Positions 16,444 through 25,684 of a DNA stretch of 64,000 bases are shown here, piece after piece. This DNA comes from Methanosarcina thermophila TM-1 (GTDB lineage: Archaea; Halobacteriota; Methanosarcinia; Methanosarcinales; Methanosarcinaceae). Both the position numbers and the translations under genes were made by a program. Position 1 is the stretch's first letter; each line of letters begins with the position of its first letter. Location: positions 1,302,001-1,366,000 of the forward strand of contig NZ_CP009501.1 in the NCBI RefSeq assembly GCF_000969885.1, written 5' to 3'. The notes under the pieces are model-generated. The model was not told the DNA's origin. It made no database searches and saw only the letters and a program-made list of their open reading frames with translations.

Positions 16444-16899
16444 ATGCTTGAAGCCTTGACTTCCTTTCTTGCCGATTACGGTTATCTCAATCTCTTTGTG
16501 CTGAGCTTTCTGGCTTCCACAATTTTGCCTTTAGGGTCGGAAGCGCTCATAATAGCTCTCATTTATCAGGGCTTCAATCCTTTCGCTGTCGTTATGGTAG
16601 CGACTTCAGGCAATTTCCTCGGATCCTGTACGACTTACTATCTCGGATTAAAAGGACGTCCAGTACTTGAGAAATACCTATCTCCTCCCCCTGAGAAGCT
16701 TGAGAAAAGTGAAAAATTTTTTAAAAAATATGGTCTTTATACCCTGCTTTTCACCTGGGTGCCGGGTATAGGAGATGTAATTACAATGGTTGCCGGGCTT
16801 ATGAAGCTCCCTTTCCGGTACTTTTCTGTCATGGTTTTTCTTGGTAAATTTGGGCGTTATTTTGCAGTTGCATATCTAACAGCTTTTTTTAGCAACTGA
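16444..16899 (+). CDS. DedA/YqaA-family (SNARE-associated) membrane protein
   Basis: The protein of about 151 residues is hydrophobic, with roughly four membrane segments. It has the YqaA-type hallmarks: SFLASTILPLGSEALIIAL near the start, GNFLGSCTTYYLGLKGR in the middle, then KYGLYTLLFTWVPGIGDVITMVAGLMKLPF. The F-x-R/P-G-x-G-D-type turn matches the DedA superfamily, whose members are implicated in lipid transport across membranes. The ATG at 16444 is preferred; a TTG at 16432 would add four residues, and neither has a strong ribosome site. Physiological substrate unknown. Confidence 0.8.
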   Translation: MLEALTSFLADYGYLNLFVLSFLASTILPLGSEALIIALIYQGFNPFAVVMVATSGNFLGSCTTYYLGLKGRPVLEKYLSPPPEKLEKSEKFFKKYGLYTLLFTWVPGIGDVITMVAGLMKLPFRYFSVMVFLGKFGRYFAVAYLTAFFSN

Positions 16900-17610
16900 T
16901 TTGCGGTTTTCTAGATAAGTTCAGGTAATTTGTTTAATTTTATAAATTTAAATAATTCTTTTAAATTCATCTTCTCAAGTAAATTCCTTAAAATTCATTT
17001 ATTCTATCGAATTTTTCATGAAACTTTATCTTTTTCCTAATTTTAGAGACAATCTTTCACATATTTCAAAAATTATTTCAAACAGGAAAAAACAGATATG
17101 TTTATGTAGTACGAGGTACAATACTAATTCGTTAAAGCAAATTTAGTTGATATCCATTGCTTTAATTTGTTCTTTCTTGCCCATCTTCCAGGGATTTAAA
17201 ACGGAACCCGTATTTGATTATAACCTCCATTTTTTCTATTTTTTTCCATTTCTTTTTCTATTATTTTTCTGTTCTTTACTCAACCTAGCTTTTCATATCC
17301 AGGACTATCCTGTCTTTTGAACTAACAAATCTAATTTTTCACTTTTGTTCTCTCCCCAACCTCATATAATATCCTTAAATATTATTAAAAATTGGGCATA
17401 ATTATCTACCTTGTTTATATCGAATAATGATTCAAGTTTACTTGTTCTACTCTACACTTTCCAAATTTCAAGAGTATTATTTACCTTTAGATTAATTTAG
17501 TAAGCTCTCATGCACTTGCTTCTGCCTCACCGTAACCTTTATCTATAAACGAACTCAATTTAACTTGCCTTAAGTCCAATAATGTTTACTTGATATCACA
17601 CGGTGATCCT
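16900..17610. other. Long AT-rich intergenic region upstream of cbiM
   Basis: About 700 bases without a convincing gene. A perfect 7-bp inverted repeat, AAAGCAA/TTGCTTT, spans about 17136-17165. A TATA-like stretch (TTTATCTATAAAC) lies near 17538-17550 and may drive cbiM. I looked for a cobalamin-type riboswitch and saw no recognisable B12-box. Confidence 0.4.
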
Positions 17611-18318
17611 ATGCATATAATGGAAGGTTTTTTAGACGCCCCGTGGTGGCAGTTATGGTTTATAGTATCCGTACCGGTGATACTGTACGGGATTTATAAA
17701 ATGAACAGGCTTGTAAATGAAAAACGAGAGATATTGCCTCTTCTGGCTGTTGCAGGTGCGTTTATTTTCGTGTTATCCTCTCTTAAACTGCCGTCTGTGA
17801 CCGGAAGCTGCTCTCACCCCACAGGAACCGGGATTGCAGCTATCATGTTCGGACCGGCGATTTCTGCAGTGCTTGGGACCATCGTGCTTCTTTACCAGGC
17901 TCTATTCCTTGCCCATGGCGGATTGACAACTCTTGGAGCAAATGTATTCTCTATGGGAATAGCAGGTCCTCTGGCAGCATATATTGTTTATAAGGCAGGA
18001 ATGAAAGCCAAAATTAATTTTTATTTCGTAGTCTTCCTTGCTACAGCTATTGGAGATTGGGCAACTTATGGCGTAACTTCTGTACAGCTTGCGCTTGCCT
18101 ATCCAGAAGGAAATGTCCTTACCTTAGGAGGATTTCTGACCCAACTTAAGATGTTTGGGGCTATCTTTGGACTTACTCAGGTGCCTCTGGCAATTATAGA
18201 AGGTGCAGTCAGTGCTCTGCTCTTCAAGTACGTGGTCAACGTAAAAAGTGATATCCTTGTGGAAATGAAAGTAATTGAAGCTGCAGTTGTTCGAAAACTT
18301 AGAGGGAGCTCAGCATGA
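17611..18318 (+). CDS. cbiM: Cobalt ECF transporter substrate-binding membrane subunit CbiM
   Basis: CbiM is the cobalt-binding membrane component of the CbiMNQO uptake system. The mature protein must begin MHIMEG, because the N-terminal amine and His2 bind the metal. This fixes the start at the ATG at 17611, preceded by GGTGATC (17602-17608, a match to the 16S 3' end), rather than the TTG at 17590. The SCSHPTGTG loop contributes the other metal-binding His. Five to six membrane helices follow. In this organism cobalt supply matters for the corrinoid proteins of methylotrophic methanogenesis. cbiN starts inside the stop codon (ATGA overlap). Confidence 0.95.
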   Translation: MHIMEGFLDAPWWQLWFIVSVPVILYGIYKMNRLVNEKREILPLLAVAGAFIFVLSSLKLPSVTGSCSHPTGTGIAAIMFGPAISAVLGTIVLLYQALFLAHGGLTTLGANVFSMGIAGPLAAYIVYKAGMKAKINFYFVVFLATAIGDWATYGVTSVQLALAYPEGNVLTLGGFLTQLKMFGAIFGLTQVPLAIIEGAVSALLFKYVVNVKSDILVEMKVIEAAVVRKLRGSSA

Positions 18319-18656
18319 GCAAAAAACTGGAAATTATTGTGCTTGCCATCATCCTGATTTTTGCTATTCAGTTTGTCTATATGTCTATGACAACAGATGC
18401 CGAATATACAGGAGCCGACGGGCAGGCTGAAGACGCAATAATGGAAGTCACTGGCGGAACCTATGAGCCTATAGCAGAACCCTTCTGGGAACCTCCTAGC
18501 AGTGAGATCGAAAGCCTGCTCTTTGGGCTTCAGGCTGCTATAGGTGCAGGCATCCTCGGATATTTCTTCGGATATTACAGAGCCAAAAAGAGATATGAAA
18601 GCGACCTTGCCTACGGAGAAAAAAGTAAGTCCGAAGGGGATAGCCAGTCCGTGTAA
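18315..18656 (+). CDS. cbiN: Cobalt transporter accessory subunit CbiN
   Basis: The 113-residue protein has two membrane helices (about 5-25 and 70-88) separated by an acidic extracytoplasmic loop containing ADGQAEDAI and EPFWEPPSSEIESLLFGLQAA. That layout and the F-x-E-x-L-F-x-Q-A pattern are typical of CbiN, which activates metal entry into CbiM. The C-terminal tail is charged and slightly longer than in bacteria. It overlaps cbiM by four bases and is followed by a probable terminator before cbiQ. Confidence 0.9.
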   Translation: MSKKLEIIVLAIILIFAIQFVYMSMTTDAEYTGADGQAEDAIMEVTGGTYEPIAEPFWEPPSSEIESLLFGLQAAIGAGILGYFFGYYRAKKRYESDLAYGEKSKSEGDSQSV

Positions 18657-18683
18657 TCTATTCATTTATTTTTCTCCATGTTT

Positions 18684-18709
18684 CCTTCCTCTCAGGTAGG
18701 AAGGTTTTT
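18684..18709 (+). terminator. Intrinsic terminator or attenuator between cbiN and cbiQ
   Basis: A CCTTCCT/AGGAAGG stem (18684-18690 and 18698-18704) with a 7-base loop is followed directly by TTTTT. It sits inside what would otherwise be one cbiMNQO operon, so it may set the MN to QO ratio or separate the two transcripts. Confidence 0.6.
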
Positions 18710-18774
18710 ATCTTTTGTCTTTTATTTTTAACCTTTAATTTTCAGGTTTCATCTACCTATCTCCAGGTTTTAAT

Positions 18775-19557
18775 ATGACAAATATCCTTGATGACTATGC
18801 CCTTATTAGCCCTCTAAGGCACCGAAATAACTGGCTAAAACTGGCAATAGTGCTATTCGGTTTGCTTGCAGGAGTTTCTTCCAGGTCTCCTATCCCTCCC
18901 TTTTTCATAGCTTTGTGCATGAGCTTTGCAACAGTTACCTTTGGCAAAGCACCCCTCTCTCTGTATGTAAAACTTCTGCTGGCTCCTATGGGCTTTGCAG
19001 TTATCGGAGTTTTTATTATAGCCTTTTTTTCAGGTACAGGACCTGAACTTCTGTCTTTTGAACTCCTGGGTTATCCCCTCTCTGTAAGGGCAGATGGGTT
19101 TGAGCTTGCCCTGCTTGTACTTGCAAGATCAATAAGCGGGATGTGCTGCCTTTACTTTCTGGCACTGACAACTCCCATGATCGAGCTCTTTGCAGTGCTT
19201 AAAGCCTCCAGGCTCCCAGAGTCCTTTATAGAACTCTCCATGTTGATTTATCGTTATATATTTGTCTTCCTTGATATTGCACTCTCTATCAAGTACGCCC
19301 AAACCGTGAGACTGGGATACTCAAGTTTCAGGCGGTCTATTCGTTCCCTGGGCATGCTTGGGAGCACACTTTTCGTCCGTTCCTGGGAACAGGGGGATAA
19401 ACTCTTCCTAGCCATGAACTCAAGATGTTATGATGGAAAAATGGCACTTTTCGAAGTGCACAGACCTGTAAGAGCACCTGAAATGCTCCTTACTTCAGCC
19501 TATTTTCTCCTGACTCTCGCACTTCTTTATCTAACAAAAAACGCATCTATTGTCTGA
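18775..19557 (+). CDS. cbiQ: Cobalt ECF transporter transmembrane subunit CbiQ
   Basis: CbiQ is the T-component that couples the ATPase to CbiM. The 260-residue protein has about five to six hydrophobic helices. It contains the two short cytoplasmic coupling segments of the A-x-R-G type, here ASRLPE near 144 and NSRCYDG near 218, which dock in the ATPase groove. Its N-terminus (DDYALISPLRHRNNWLK) matches the family's usual beginning. It starts at ATG 18775, 118 bases after cbiN, and is followed 11 bases later by cbiO. Confidence 0.93.
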   Translation: MTNILDDYALISPLRHRNNWLKLAIVLFGLLAGVSSRSPIPPFFIALCMSFATVTFGKAPLSLYVKLLLAPMGFAVIGVFIIAFFSGTGPELLSFELLGYPLSVRADGFELALLVLARSISGMCCLYFLALTTPMIELFAVLKASRLPESFIELSMLIYRYIFVFLDIALSIKYAQTVRLGYSSFRRSIRSLGMLGSTLFVRSWEQGDKLFLAMNSRCYDGKMALFEVHRPVRAPEMLLTSAYFLLTLALLYLTKNASIV

Positions 19558-19568
19558 GGTAAAAACTT

Positions 19569-20930
19569 ATGATAATTCTTGAGACCAGGAACCTTAAGTA
19601 TACTTACCCTGATGGAACCGTGGCTATTCAGGATCTGAATATTGAAATTATGAAAGGAAAGAAAATTGCCTTTGTAGGGCAGAACGGCTCCGGTAAGTCC
19701 ACCCTTTTCCTGCTCCTTAATGGTACCCTTAAGCCGAGCCAGGGTGAAATCCTGTTCCGCGGTGTTCCTTTCAAGTATGATTCAAAATCTCTCCGGGAAA
19801 TTCGGAAATCCATAGGGATAGTCTTTCAGAATTCCGATGACCAGATTTTTGCTCCCACGGTATTTCAGGATGTAGCTTTTGGACCTTCAAACCTCGGTTA
19901 TTCGAAAGAAAAGATCAATACCTGCGTTCAGCTTGCCCTTGAGCAGGTGGGTCTTTCCCGGTTTAAAGACAAACCCCCTCATCATCTAAGCGGAGGACAG
20001 AAGAAAAGGGTCGCAATTGCCGGTGTAATGGCAATGGAACCCGAAGTGATTATCCTCGATGAACCTCTCTCAAATCTTGACCCAGTCAGCGCAGATGAAA
20101 TCATGGACTTAATTAACGAGTTTAACCACTTTGGGAGCACTATTATTATTTCAACGCATGATGTGGATCTTGCATACCGCTGGGCTGATTATGTATTCCT
20201 CATGTCAAATAGCAGAATAATAGGACAGGGTACTCCGGTAGAGGTTTTTAAAGATTCCGAGCTGCTCAAGAAAGCTGGGCTAAAGCAGCCAACAACCCTT
20301 GAGATCTATCATGAGATAGAAAGAAGAGGACTTGCATACGGCAGGCACTCCCCGAAAACCATACCCGAGCTTGTCAATACCTTAAAACCCCTTGAACTAA
20401 TGTGGGTCGAGGTTCCTCCTGGTGTAAAAGAAGGGGATAACCTGAACCTTGGGGTGATGTATGGGGAATATGCAACCCAGTCGCCTTACGAAGCCATTAA
20501 TGCTACTGTGCTGCATATTCATTCAGATGGAAGAGCTGTTGTTGAGTTAAAGCGCAAAGGGATTAAAGCGGGCGGAATTCTGCTTTACGATACTGAAAAC
20601 TATTCCCTGCCTGAAATAAAGCAGATTCTCAAGAAAGGAGAGATTACCTTCGTAGGAGCTATGGGCAAGAAAAGTAAAATCCTTGCTGAGCAGGACGGAA
20701 TCCAGCTGGATGTTACCTCAGGCGTTATAGACAAATCTATCCTTATGGCGCTTTGTGGAAAACGCTGTCTTATTCTTACAGCCGGCGGGATGGTTGACCA
20801 TGCCCTTAAAAGAATAAAAGAATACGTGGAAAAAAGTGGGATAGAATTTACGGTTGGAGTTGTTAACAGGGAAGAAGACTGTCAGTGGCTTAAAGAGAGC
20901 AGGAGCAGCCCTGAGACTCTAAAGATATAA
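19569..20930 (+). CDS. cbiO: Cobalt ECF transporter ATPase CbiO with C-terminal extension
   Basis: The first 275 residues are a standard ABC ATPase: Walker A GQNGSGKS near 38-45, Q-loop [10 protein letters not shown], signature HLSGGQKKR, Walker B VIILDEP and a switch His in ISTHD. CbiO energises cobalt uptake with CbiQ and CbiM. Beyond about residue 290 the protein runs on for 160 residues not needed for an ABC ATPase, including [18 protein letters not shown] and [18 protein letters not shown]. That tail looks like a small alpha/beta domain. Normal CbiO is about 270-290 residues. Its role is unknown; it could be regulatory or bind a corrinoid-related ligand, but that is speculation. The start is ATG 19569. 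Confidence 0.92.
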   Translation: MIILETRNLKYTYPDGTVAIQDLNIEIMKGKKIAFVGQNGSGKSTLFLLLNGTLKPSQGEILFRGVPFKYDSKSLREIRKSIGIVFQNSDDQIFAPTVFQDVAFGPSNLGYSKEKINTCVQLALEQVGLSRFKDKPPHHLSGGQKKRVAIAGVMAMEPEVIILDEPLSNLDPVSADEIMDLINEFNHFGSTIIISTHDVDLAYRWADYVFLMSNSRIIGQGTPVEVFKDSELLKKAGLKQPTTLEIYHEIERRGLAYGRHSPKTIPELVNTLKPLELMWVEVPPGVKEGDNLNLGVMYGEYATQSPYEAINATVLHIHSDGRAVVELKRKGIKAGGILLYDTENYSLPEIKQILKKGEITFVGAMGKKSKILAEQDGIQLDVTSGVIDKSILMALCGKRCLILTAGGMVDHALKRIKEYVEKSGIEFTVGVVNREEDCQWLKESRSSPETLKI

Positions 20931-21203
20931 TTTCCTTTCTTTTCTTCTTCTCTTCAGATCTCACTATACTTAGCCCTTCTATATACATTGAAATTAATAA
21001 TCTGGAAAGTAATTAATATTCTGGAAATTTATCTCATTTTACGCCAGGTTGCAATGTTGAGGAATAGTTTCATAATATCTTAGCTACAACACTGTTTACT
21101 ATAACAAATGATAAGACCATCCGAAAACCTGGAGTTTTTCCACTCCGGGAAAAGGGATCTGTCATTTGTGAATGCTCTGTCTTTGTGGGGAGGTATGAGA
21201 AAG

Positions 21204-21491
21204 ATGCATGAAATGCATAATAAGGATAGTCTGTATATTCCGTTTAAAGTGCTAACAATAATAGGTGCAATTAACTGGGGATTTGTAGGTCTCCTGAACT
21301 TCGATCTGGTAGCGGCTATATTTGGAAAGAAGTCCTTTATCACGCGGCTAATCTACACCCTTGTGGGCCTGGCTGGAGTCTTCCTGATAATGAAACACAG
21401 GGAAAAGTTAGCTATGAGAATTCGCGAGAAGGAAATAAAGGGCGAGAAACGTTACAGTGGTAAGCAGTACAGCTGGAGTGGAATCCAATAA
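21204..21491 (+). CDS. DUF378 small membrane protein
   Basis: The core I-P-F-K-V-L-T-I-I-G-A-I-N-W-G-F-V-G-L-L-N-F-D-L-V-A-A-I-F-G is the signature of DUF378. It is followed by a second helix (LIYTLVGLAGVFLIM) and a basic tail. Two membrane helices are expected; function is unknown. Several in-frame Mets exist (21108, 21195, 21204, 21213). GGGGAGGT at 21187-21193 best serves the ATG at 21204, ten bases away, giving 95 residues. The basic tail after the helices is longer than in many DUF378 proteins. Confidence 0.75.
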   Translation: MHEMHNKDSLYIPFKVLTIIGAINWGFVGLLNFDLVAAIFGKKSFITRLIYTLVGLAGVFLIMKHREKLAMRIREKEIKGEKRYSGKQYSWSGIQ

Positions 21492-21540
21492 AATTAGGAA
21501 ATTGGATTCTCATGGGATTTGCTTAGAGCCTGTTTTTGAA

Positions 21541-21590
21541 TAGCTTGACAACAGCTAGACAATAACTAGACAATAGCTAGACGATAGCCT
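21541..21590. repeat. Short tandem repeat, AGCTAGACAATA type
   Basis: Four imperfect units of about 11-12 bases (AGCTAGACAATA, ACTAGACAAT, AGCTAGACGAT and flanks) follow the DUF378 gene. The rest of the 280-base spacer to 21772 is AT-rich without a gene. Confidence 0.7.
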
Positions 21591-21772
21591 GAATATATGT
21601 GCTTGTTATGGCAAGTACATATTAACCTTTTTTAATTTTATTAATCTTTTATTTTTAGTAAGCTATTTATAAAAAGCTTCAGCAAAAAACAAGATATAAG
21701 TTTTTACCTGATTATGAATAGCTAATTTATGGGCAGCCAATGTATGTTTAAAACGAAATTATAAAATTAAAA

Positions 21773-22606
21773 TCATATCTCATTGTAAAGTTGCTTCAAC
21801 ATAAGTGCGTCCTGCTCAAGAATAGGGCTCTCAATTATTACCCGCCCTCTGGTTTTGAATTCTTTCAAAGTTTTCATAAGTATGGGGTAATTAAAGTCTG
21901 ATTCTTTAAGGTTCAGATGCTTCTTTTCCCCATTCTTGCCGTATTCCACGCCTGAGATATGCATGTGCATATTTGAAAGCCCTTCTTTTCCGAGGCATTC
22001 CTCGACTCGGGAGAGAATTTTCGTAAACTCCTGGTAGGAGTTCTCCTTTCCTTCCCTTGCGTGCAAATGGCAAAAATCAATGCAGGGCATAACTCCTTCG
22101 ATTTCTGCACTTAGCTCAAGCACTTCTTCGAGTGTTCCAAATTGGGTACGCTTGCCCATAGTTTCAGGGCGCAGGACTGCAGGAATTCCTTCATCCTGAA
22201 GCTGCCTGGTAAGTATTCTCAGGGCTTTTGAGACGCTCTCAAAGGTTTGTTTTTTGCTGCTTTTCTGATAGAAACCTGCGTGCAACACAATGGATTCTGC
22301 CCCGCATAGGCTGCCTATCCTTGCAGCCTGGTAGATCCTCTCAAGGCTTGCTTTTAATTTTTCTTCTTCGTAAGAGTTCAGGTTGATATAGTAAGGGGCA
22401 TGGACACTCAAGGCTACTTCTTCTTTTATTGCCGCTTCCAGAACATTTTTTGCCCCATTTTCGCTCATGCGCACGCCCTGAACGAATTCAAGCTCCATAC
22501 AGTCAAGATCAAGTTCTCTTATCCGTTTAATTCCCAAGACGCTGCTTGTTCCTTTTGTGCTTCTTGGAATCCCTCCGGTACCGAAAAGTAGCTGTTTTGA
22601 GGACAT
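21773..22606 (-). CDS. Endonuclease IV-like TIM-barrel protein
   Basis: The 277-residue protein follows the endonuclease IV (Nfo) fold: SVHAPYYINL (metal His near 69), VLHAGFYQ (His near 109), RPETMGK (Glu near 145), CIDFCHLHAREG (Asp/His near 178-183), MHMHISGVEYG (His near 215) and VIIESP near the end (Glu). These are the metal ligands of the AP endonuclease, which cuts DNA at abasic sites. The family also contains sugar isomerases, but the intact metal set and the GTGGIP start favour a nuclease. The gene lies 14 bases after a small hypothetical gene in the same direction, so the two probably share a transcript. Confidence 0.85.
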   Translation of the reverse strand: MSSKQLLFGTGGIPRSTKGTSSVLGIKRIRELDLDCMELEFVQGVRMSENGAKNVLEAAIKEEVALSVHAPYYINLNSYEEEKLKASLERIYQAARIGSLCGAESIVLHAGFYQKSSKKQTFESVSKALRILTRQLQDEGIPAVLRPETMGKRTQFGTLEEVLELSAEIEGVMPCIDFCHLHAREGKENSYQEFTKILSRVEECLGKEGLSNMHMHISGVEYGKNGEKKHLNLKESDFNYPILMKTLKEFKTRGRVIIESPILEQDALMLKQLYNEI

Positions 22607-22620
22607 TTTCAGCTATCCTT

Positions 22621-22953
22621 TTAGAAGACTCCTACGAAGTCCTTTAGCTTCTTTGCCCTTTCAGGAGACAGCTTTTCTGCAACTACTGCAGCCAGCTCTT
22701 CAAAGTCTTCGCCCAGGGACTGGACGTCTTCCTTTCCCTCCAGCGCAAGCCCTACAAGGTAATCAAGTTCATCGGGACTCAACCTCTCCAGCCTTTCTCT
22801 GAAATCTTCAGGCGACTCGGCAAACTTATGTGAGACCGGACGCAAGATAAAAGGATACTTGTGTCCTGCTTCCCTGGAAGTCAATGTGCCCCCGGCTTCA
22901 GGGGCAAGTTTGTTAAAAATCTCAATATCTTTTCGTGTAAATTCTCTGAGCAT
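22621..22953 (-). CDS. Hypothetical 110-residue helical protein upstream of the endonuclease IV-like gene
   Basis: I do not recognise this family. The protein is acidic and looks mostly helical, with a motif-like middle (SPEDFRERLERLSPDELDYLVGLALEG) and a C-terminal helix (SPERAKKLKDFVGVF). There are no cysteines, signal peptide or membrane segment. It begins at ATG 22953, and its stop is 14 bases before the endonuclease gene's ATG. The tight spacing suggests co-transcription and possibly a repair-related role, which is inference from position only. Codon use matches the neighbours. Confidence 0.75.
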   Translation of the reverse strand: MLREFTRKDIEIFNKLAPEAGGTLTSREAGHKYPFILRPVSHKFAESPEDFRERLERLSPDELDYLVGLALEGKEDVQSLGEDFEELAAVVAEKLSPERAKKLKDFVGVF

Positions 22954-23019
22954 ACTATCACTTTAGTTTCTGTCCTGATTTATATCTGTTTGGATATAAA
23001 TAATGCCGAGTGGGTTTAT

Positions 23020-23490
23020 TCAGTGCTTTATGTCTTTTTTCAGCCTGCCGTGCCTGTCAATCTCCCCTTCTGCAATCCGTGTTGAGGAGATCGGGATTCC
23101 ATCCTCAGCCAGTACATATTCAACGTATACAATTTCCAGAGGCTTCTTTCCTTTTTCCTCCCTGATGCGATTGATTTTAAGAGCGACCGGATAGGTTTCA
23201 GGAGAGACAATTATATAGTCGAAATCTTCCTCCAGTGTAGGACCATAAGGATCATTTAGCTTTGTAATCTCATACCTGTCGTCCGGAAACCCCATTTCTT
23301 TTATAAATTGAAGCAACTGGTTTCTTCTTTTTTTATAACTATCGATGCTGTGGCTTTTACTCACCATCTCGTCCGATGTAAGTCCTATGTAGACTTTTCC
23401 ATCTCCCGCAATCTCAAATGCTTTTTCAATCAGTTTGGCATGGCCGTCATGAAAATACTGAAACGTACCGCCTACTGCGACCTTTGGCAT
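23020..23490 (-). CDS. coaD: Phosphopantetheine adenylyltransferase, archaeal type
   Basis: The 156-residue protein has GTFQYFHDGHAKL at residues 8-20, the T-x-x-H-x-G-H nucleotidyltransferase motif. It also has the late ISSTRI motif near 138-143, both typical of cytidylyltransferase-like enzymes. Length and the VGGTFQYFHDGH pattern fit the archaeal PPAT group (COG1019), which makes dephospho-CoA from phosphopantetheine and ATP. This is the penultimate step of CoA synthesis. It starts at ATG 23490 and is divergent from radA. Confidence 0.88.
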   Translation of the reverse strand: MPKVAVGGTFQYFHDGHAKLIEKAFEIAGDGKVYIGLTSDEMVSKSHSIDSYKKRRNQLLQFIKEMGFPDDRYEITKLNDPYGPTLEEDFDYIIVSPETYPVALKINRIREEKGKKPLEIVYVEYVLAEDGIPISSTRIAEGEIDRHGRLKKDIKH

Positions 23491-23811
23491 GATGGGTGAT
23501 AATCTACCAAGTAAAAAGAAGTTTTGGTTTTTCCCCAGATTTCAGGGAATCTCACGTTTTTTCTCTTCTATTTTTTCCACGCTCTTTTCACTTTCTTTTA
23601 GCTTTCTTCTCTGCTTTTTTTAAATGTAAGTGTCAGAAAAAAACTTCTCGGTTTTTGCCTGATTTGCCATATCCCCTGGCTATACTTCCGTGTTTACAGC
23701 CACTTCAGAATACTTTCACCGAGCCTCCTCTAGTTATATATACTCGCAAAACTATTGTGGAGCAACTGTTATGCACCTTATACAAACATGTGCATCTTAG
23801 GAGAATTAGTA
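23491..23811. other. Divergent region between coaD and radA
   Basis: About 320 bases of T-rich sequence with no gene. It carries the radA promoter and leader described below and, on the other strand, the coaD promoter. Confidence 0.5.
23734..23742 (+). promoter_or_regulatory. Likely TATA box of radA
   Basis: TTATATATA lies 78 bases before the radA ATG, so the transcript would begin near 23764 and have a leader of about 48 bases. That leader contains ATGCAC/GTGCAT, a perfect 6-bp stem (about 23771-23795), immediately before the GGAG at 23800-23803. Confidence 0.55.
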
Positions 23812-24789
23812 ATGAGCGAAATAGCACTCGAAGAGTTGCCCGGAGTTGGCCCTGCAACCGCAGAAAAACTCAAAGAAGCCGGATTTAATACCATTGAAGC
23901 AGTGGCTGTAGCCTCTCCTTCTGAACTTGCAACAACAGCTGAAATCGGGGAATCGACGGCTGCAAAGATTATCAATGCTGCAAGACAAGCTGCTGATATT
24001 GGAGGCTTTGAGACTGGAGACGTCGTGCTTGAAAGGCGGAAACTTGTAGGCAAGCTGACGACCGGTTGTACGGAATTTGATGAGATTATGGGTGGGGGCA
24101 TAGAAACCCAGGCAATTACCGAACTGTACGGAGAATTCGGTTCAGGAAAGACTCAACTTGCCCACCAGCTTGCAGTCAATGTCCAGATGGACAGGGAACA
24201 CGGAGGGCTTAATGGTTCGGTTATTATTATAGACACTGAGAACACTTTCAGACCTGAAAGAATTGCTCAGATGGTAAAAGGGCTTTCCGAGAAATATGGC
24301 ATGGATCTTGATCCACAAGAGTTCCTCCAGAATATCCATGTCGCCAGAGCATATAACTCCAATCACCAGATGCTCCTTGTTGAATCTGCAACAGACCTGG
24401 CAAATGAGCTCAAGGAAATGGGCAAACCCGTTCGCCTGCTGATCGTTGACTCACTTCTGGCTCACTTCAGGGCTGAATACGTAGGAAGGGGAACCCTTGC
24501 CGACAGGCAGCAGAAGCTCAACAAGCACATGCACAGCCTGCTCCGTTTCGGAGACCTGTTCAATGCCTGTGTGGTCGTAACAAACCAGGTTATGGCAAAA
24601 CCCGATGCCTTCTTTGGCGACCCCACAAGACCTGTCGGAGGGCACGTTGTAGGGCACACAGCAACCTTCAGGCTCTACCTGCGAAAATCCAAGGGTGATA
24701 AAAGGATCGTCCGTCTTGTAGACTCACCTAATCTGCCCGAAGGAGAAGCTGTTATCGCAGTTACAACTGCCGGGCTTACAGACGGTTAA
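23812..24789 (+). CDS. radA: DNA repair and recombination protein RadA
   Basis: RadA is the archaeal RecA/Rad51 recombinase that forms filaments on single-stranded DNA and performs strand exchange. The first 60 residues are the helix-hairpin-helix domain ([20 protein letters not shown]). The ATPase core follows, with Walker [10 protein letters not shown] near residue 107 and Walker [16 protein letters not shown]. The conserved loops include [13 protein letters not shown] and PVGGHVVGH. The open frame extends to 23755, but ATG 23812 ([11 protein letters not shown]), with TAGGAG upstream, gives the standard 325 residues. Confidence 0.97.
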   Translation: MSEIALEELPGVGPATAEKLKEAGFNTIEAVAVASPSELATTAEIGESTAAKIINAARQAADIGGFETGDVVLERRKLVGKLTTGCTEFDEIMGGGIETQAITELYGEFGSGKTQLAHQLAVNVQMDREHGGLNGSVIIIDTENTFRPERIAQMVKGLSEKYGMDLDPQEFLQNIHVARAYNSNHQMLLVESATDLANELKEMGKPVRLLIVDSLLAHFRAEYVGRGTLADRQQKLNKHMHSLLRFGDLFNACVVVTNQVMAKPDAFFGDPTRPVGGHVVGHTATFRLYLRKSKGDKRIVRLVDSPNLPEGEAVIAVTTAGLTDG

Positions 24790-24946
24790 AAAGCCGCAGG
24801 CAAGTGAACTTGAGAAACTGCAAATTGTTAAATCAAGAGACAAACAACGTTGTGATAAATTTACCAGAAGTAACAGATATAAACGGTAAATAAATTCAAA
24901 GCTGGGTAGGGAAATGTTTTATCTACCCATCTCCAATCTTTTTTTA

Positions 24947-25627
24947 ATGAAATTCAAAGCCATTGTTGCCGATATTGACGGGACAATCACCTGCGAGAAA
25001 AGGGAACTTCATCTGGAGGCTGTCAAAAAGATCCGCACTCTTAAACTTCCTTTCGTGCTTGCCACAGGGAATATTCTCTGTTACGCAAGGACGGCATCAA
25101 GGCTTATAGGCCTTGAGGGTGCTGTGATCGCGGAAAACGGTGGAGCTGTAGCTGTTCGCTTCGATTTGCAGGGTACATATGAGGAAAGCATGGAAGAATG
25201 CGAGAAAGCCTATTCATTTCTTTCCCAATATTTTAACCTCACCAAACTCGACCCTCACTACCGAAAAACCGAAATTGCCCTCAGGCGAGACTTTGACCTT
25301 GAAAAAGCCCGATCTCTTCTTAAAACCCTGAATCTGGACGTCGAAATGGTTGATACTAAATATGCTATACATATCAAAAGCAAGAAAGTCAACAAAGGTG
25401 TCGGTCTTAAGAAACTTGCAAACATGATGGGGCTAAAAGCCAGAGATTTTGTAGCCATAGGGGACTCTGCAAACGACGTAGAGATGTTTGAGGTTTCAGG
25501 TTTCGGAATCGCTGTCGGGAACGGGGACGAAATAATAAAGGAAGCCGCAGATTATGTAACAGAAGCCACCTATGGCGATGGAGCCATAGAAGCCATCGAA
25601 TTTCTTGAGGAGAAAGGCTGGATTTAA
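24947..25627 (+). CDS. HAD-family phosphoglycolate phosphatase, archaeal type
   Basis: The protein begins MKFKAIVADIDGTIT, which contains HAD motif I with both Asp. Motif II is in VLATGN, Lys lies in KKVNKGVGLKKL, and motif III/IV is GDSANDVEMF. Length (226 residues) and the C2-type cap (residues about 75-150) match the archaeal phosphoglycolate phosphatase group, which hydrolyses 2-phosphoglycolate, though close relatives act on sugar or mannosyl phosphates. ATG 24947 is chosen because motif I directly follows it, as in relatives. The frame reaches back to 24914, but those extra residues are hydrophobic and unusual. No Shine-Dalgarno precedes the ATG, so it may be leaderless. Confidence 0.85.
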   Translation: MKFKAIVADIDGTITCEKRELHLEAVKKIRTLKLPFVLATGNILCYARTASRLIGLEGAVIAENGGAVAVRFDLQGTYEESMEECEKAYSFLSQYFNLTKLDPHYRKTEIALRRDFDLEKARSLLKTLNLDVEMVDTKYAIHIKSKKVNKGVGLKKLANMMGLKARDFVAIGDSANDVEMFEVSGFGIAVGNGDEIIKEAADYVTEATYGDGAIEAIEFLEEKGWI

Positions 25628-25684
25628 AAACCTCAAATTAAAAACAGAGCAACAGCGGCTTCCCTAACGCTCCCCAATTAATTT

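Noticed and set aside
16900-17610. Cobalamin-type riboswitch before cbiM
   Set aside because: No B12-box-like conserved sequence or suitable long-range pairing was found by eye. A covariance-model search would settle it.
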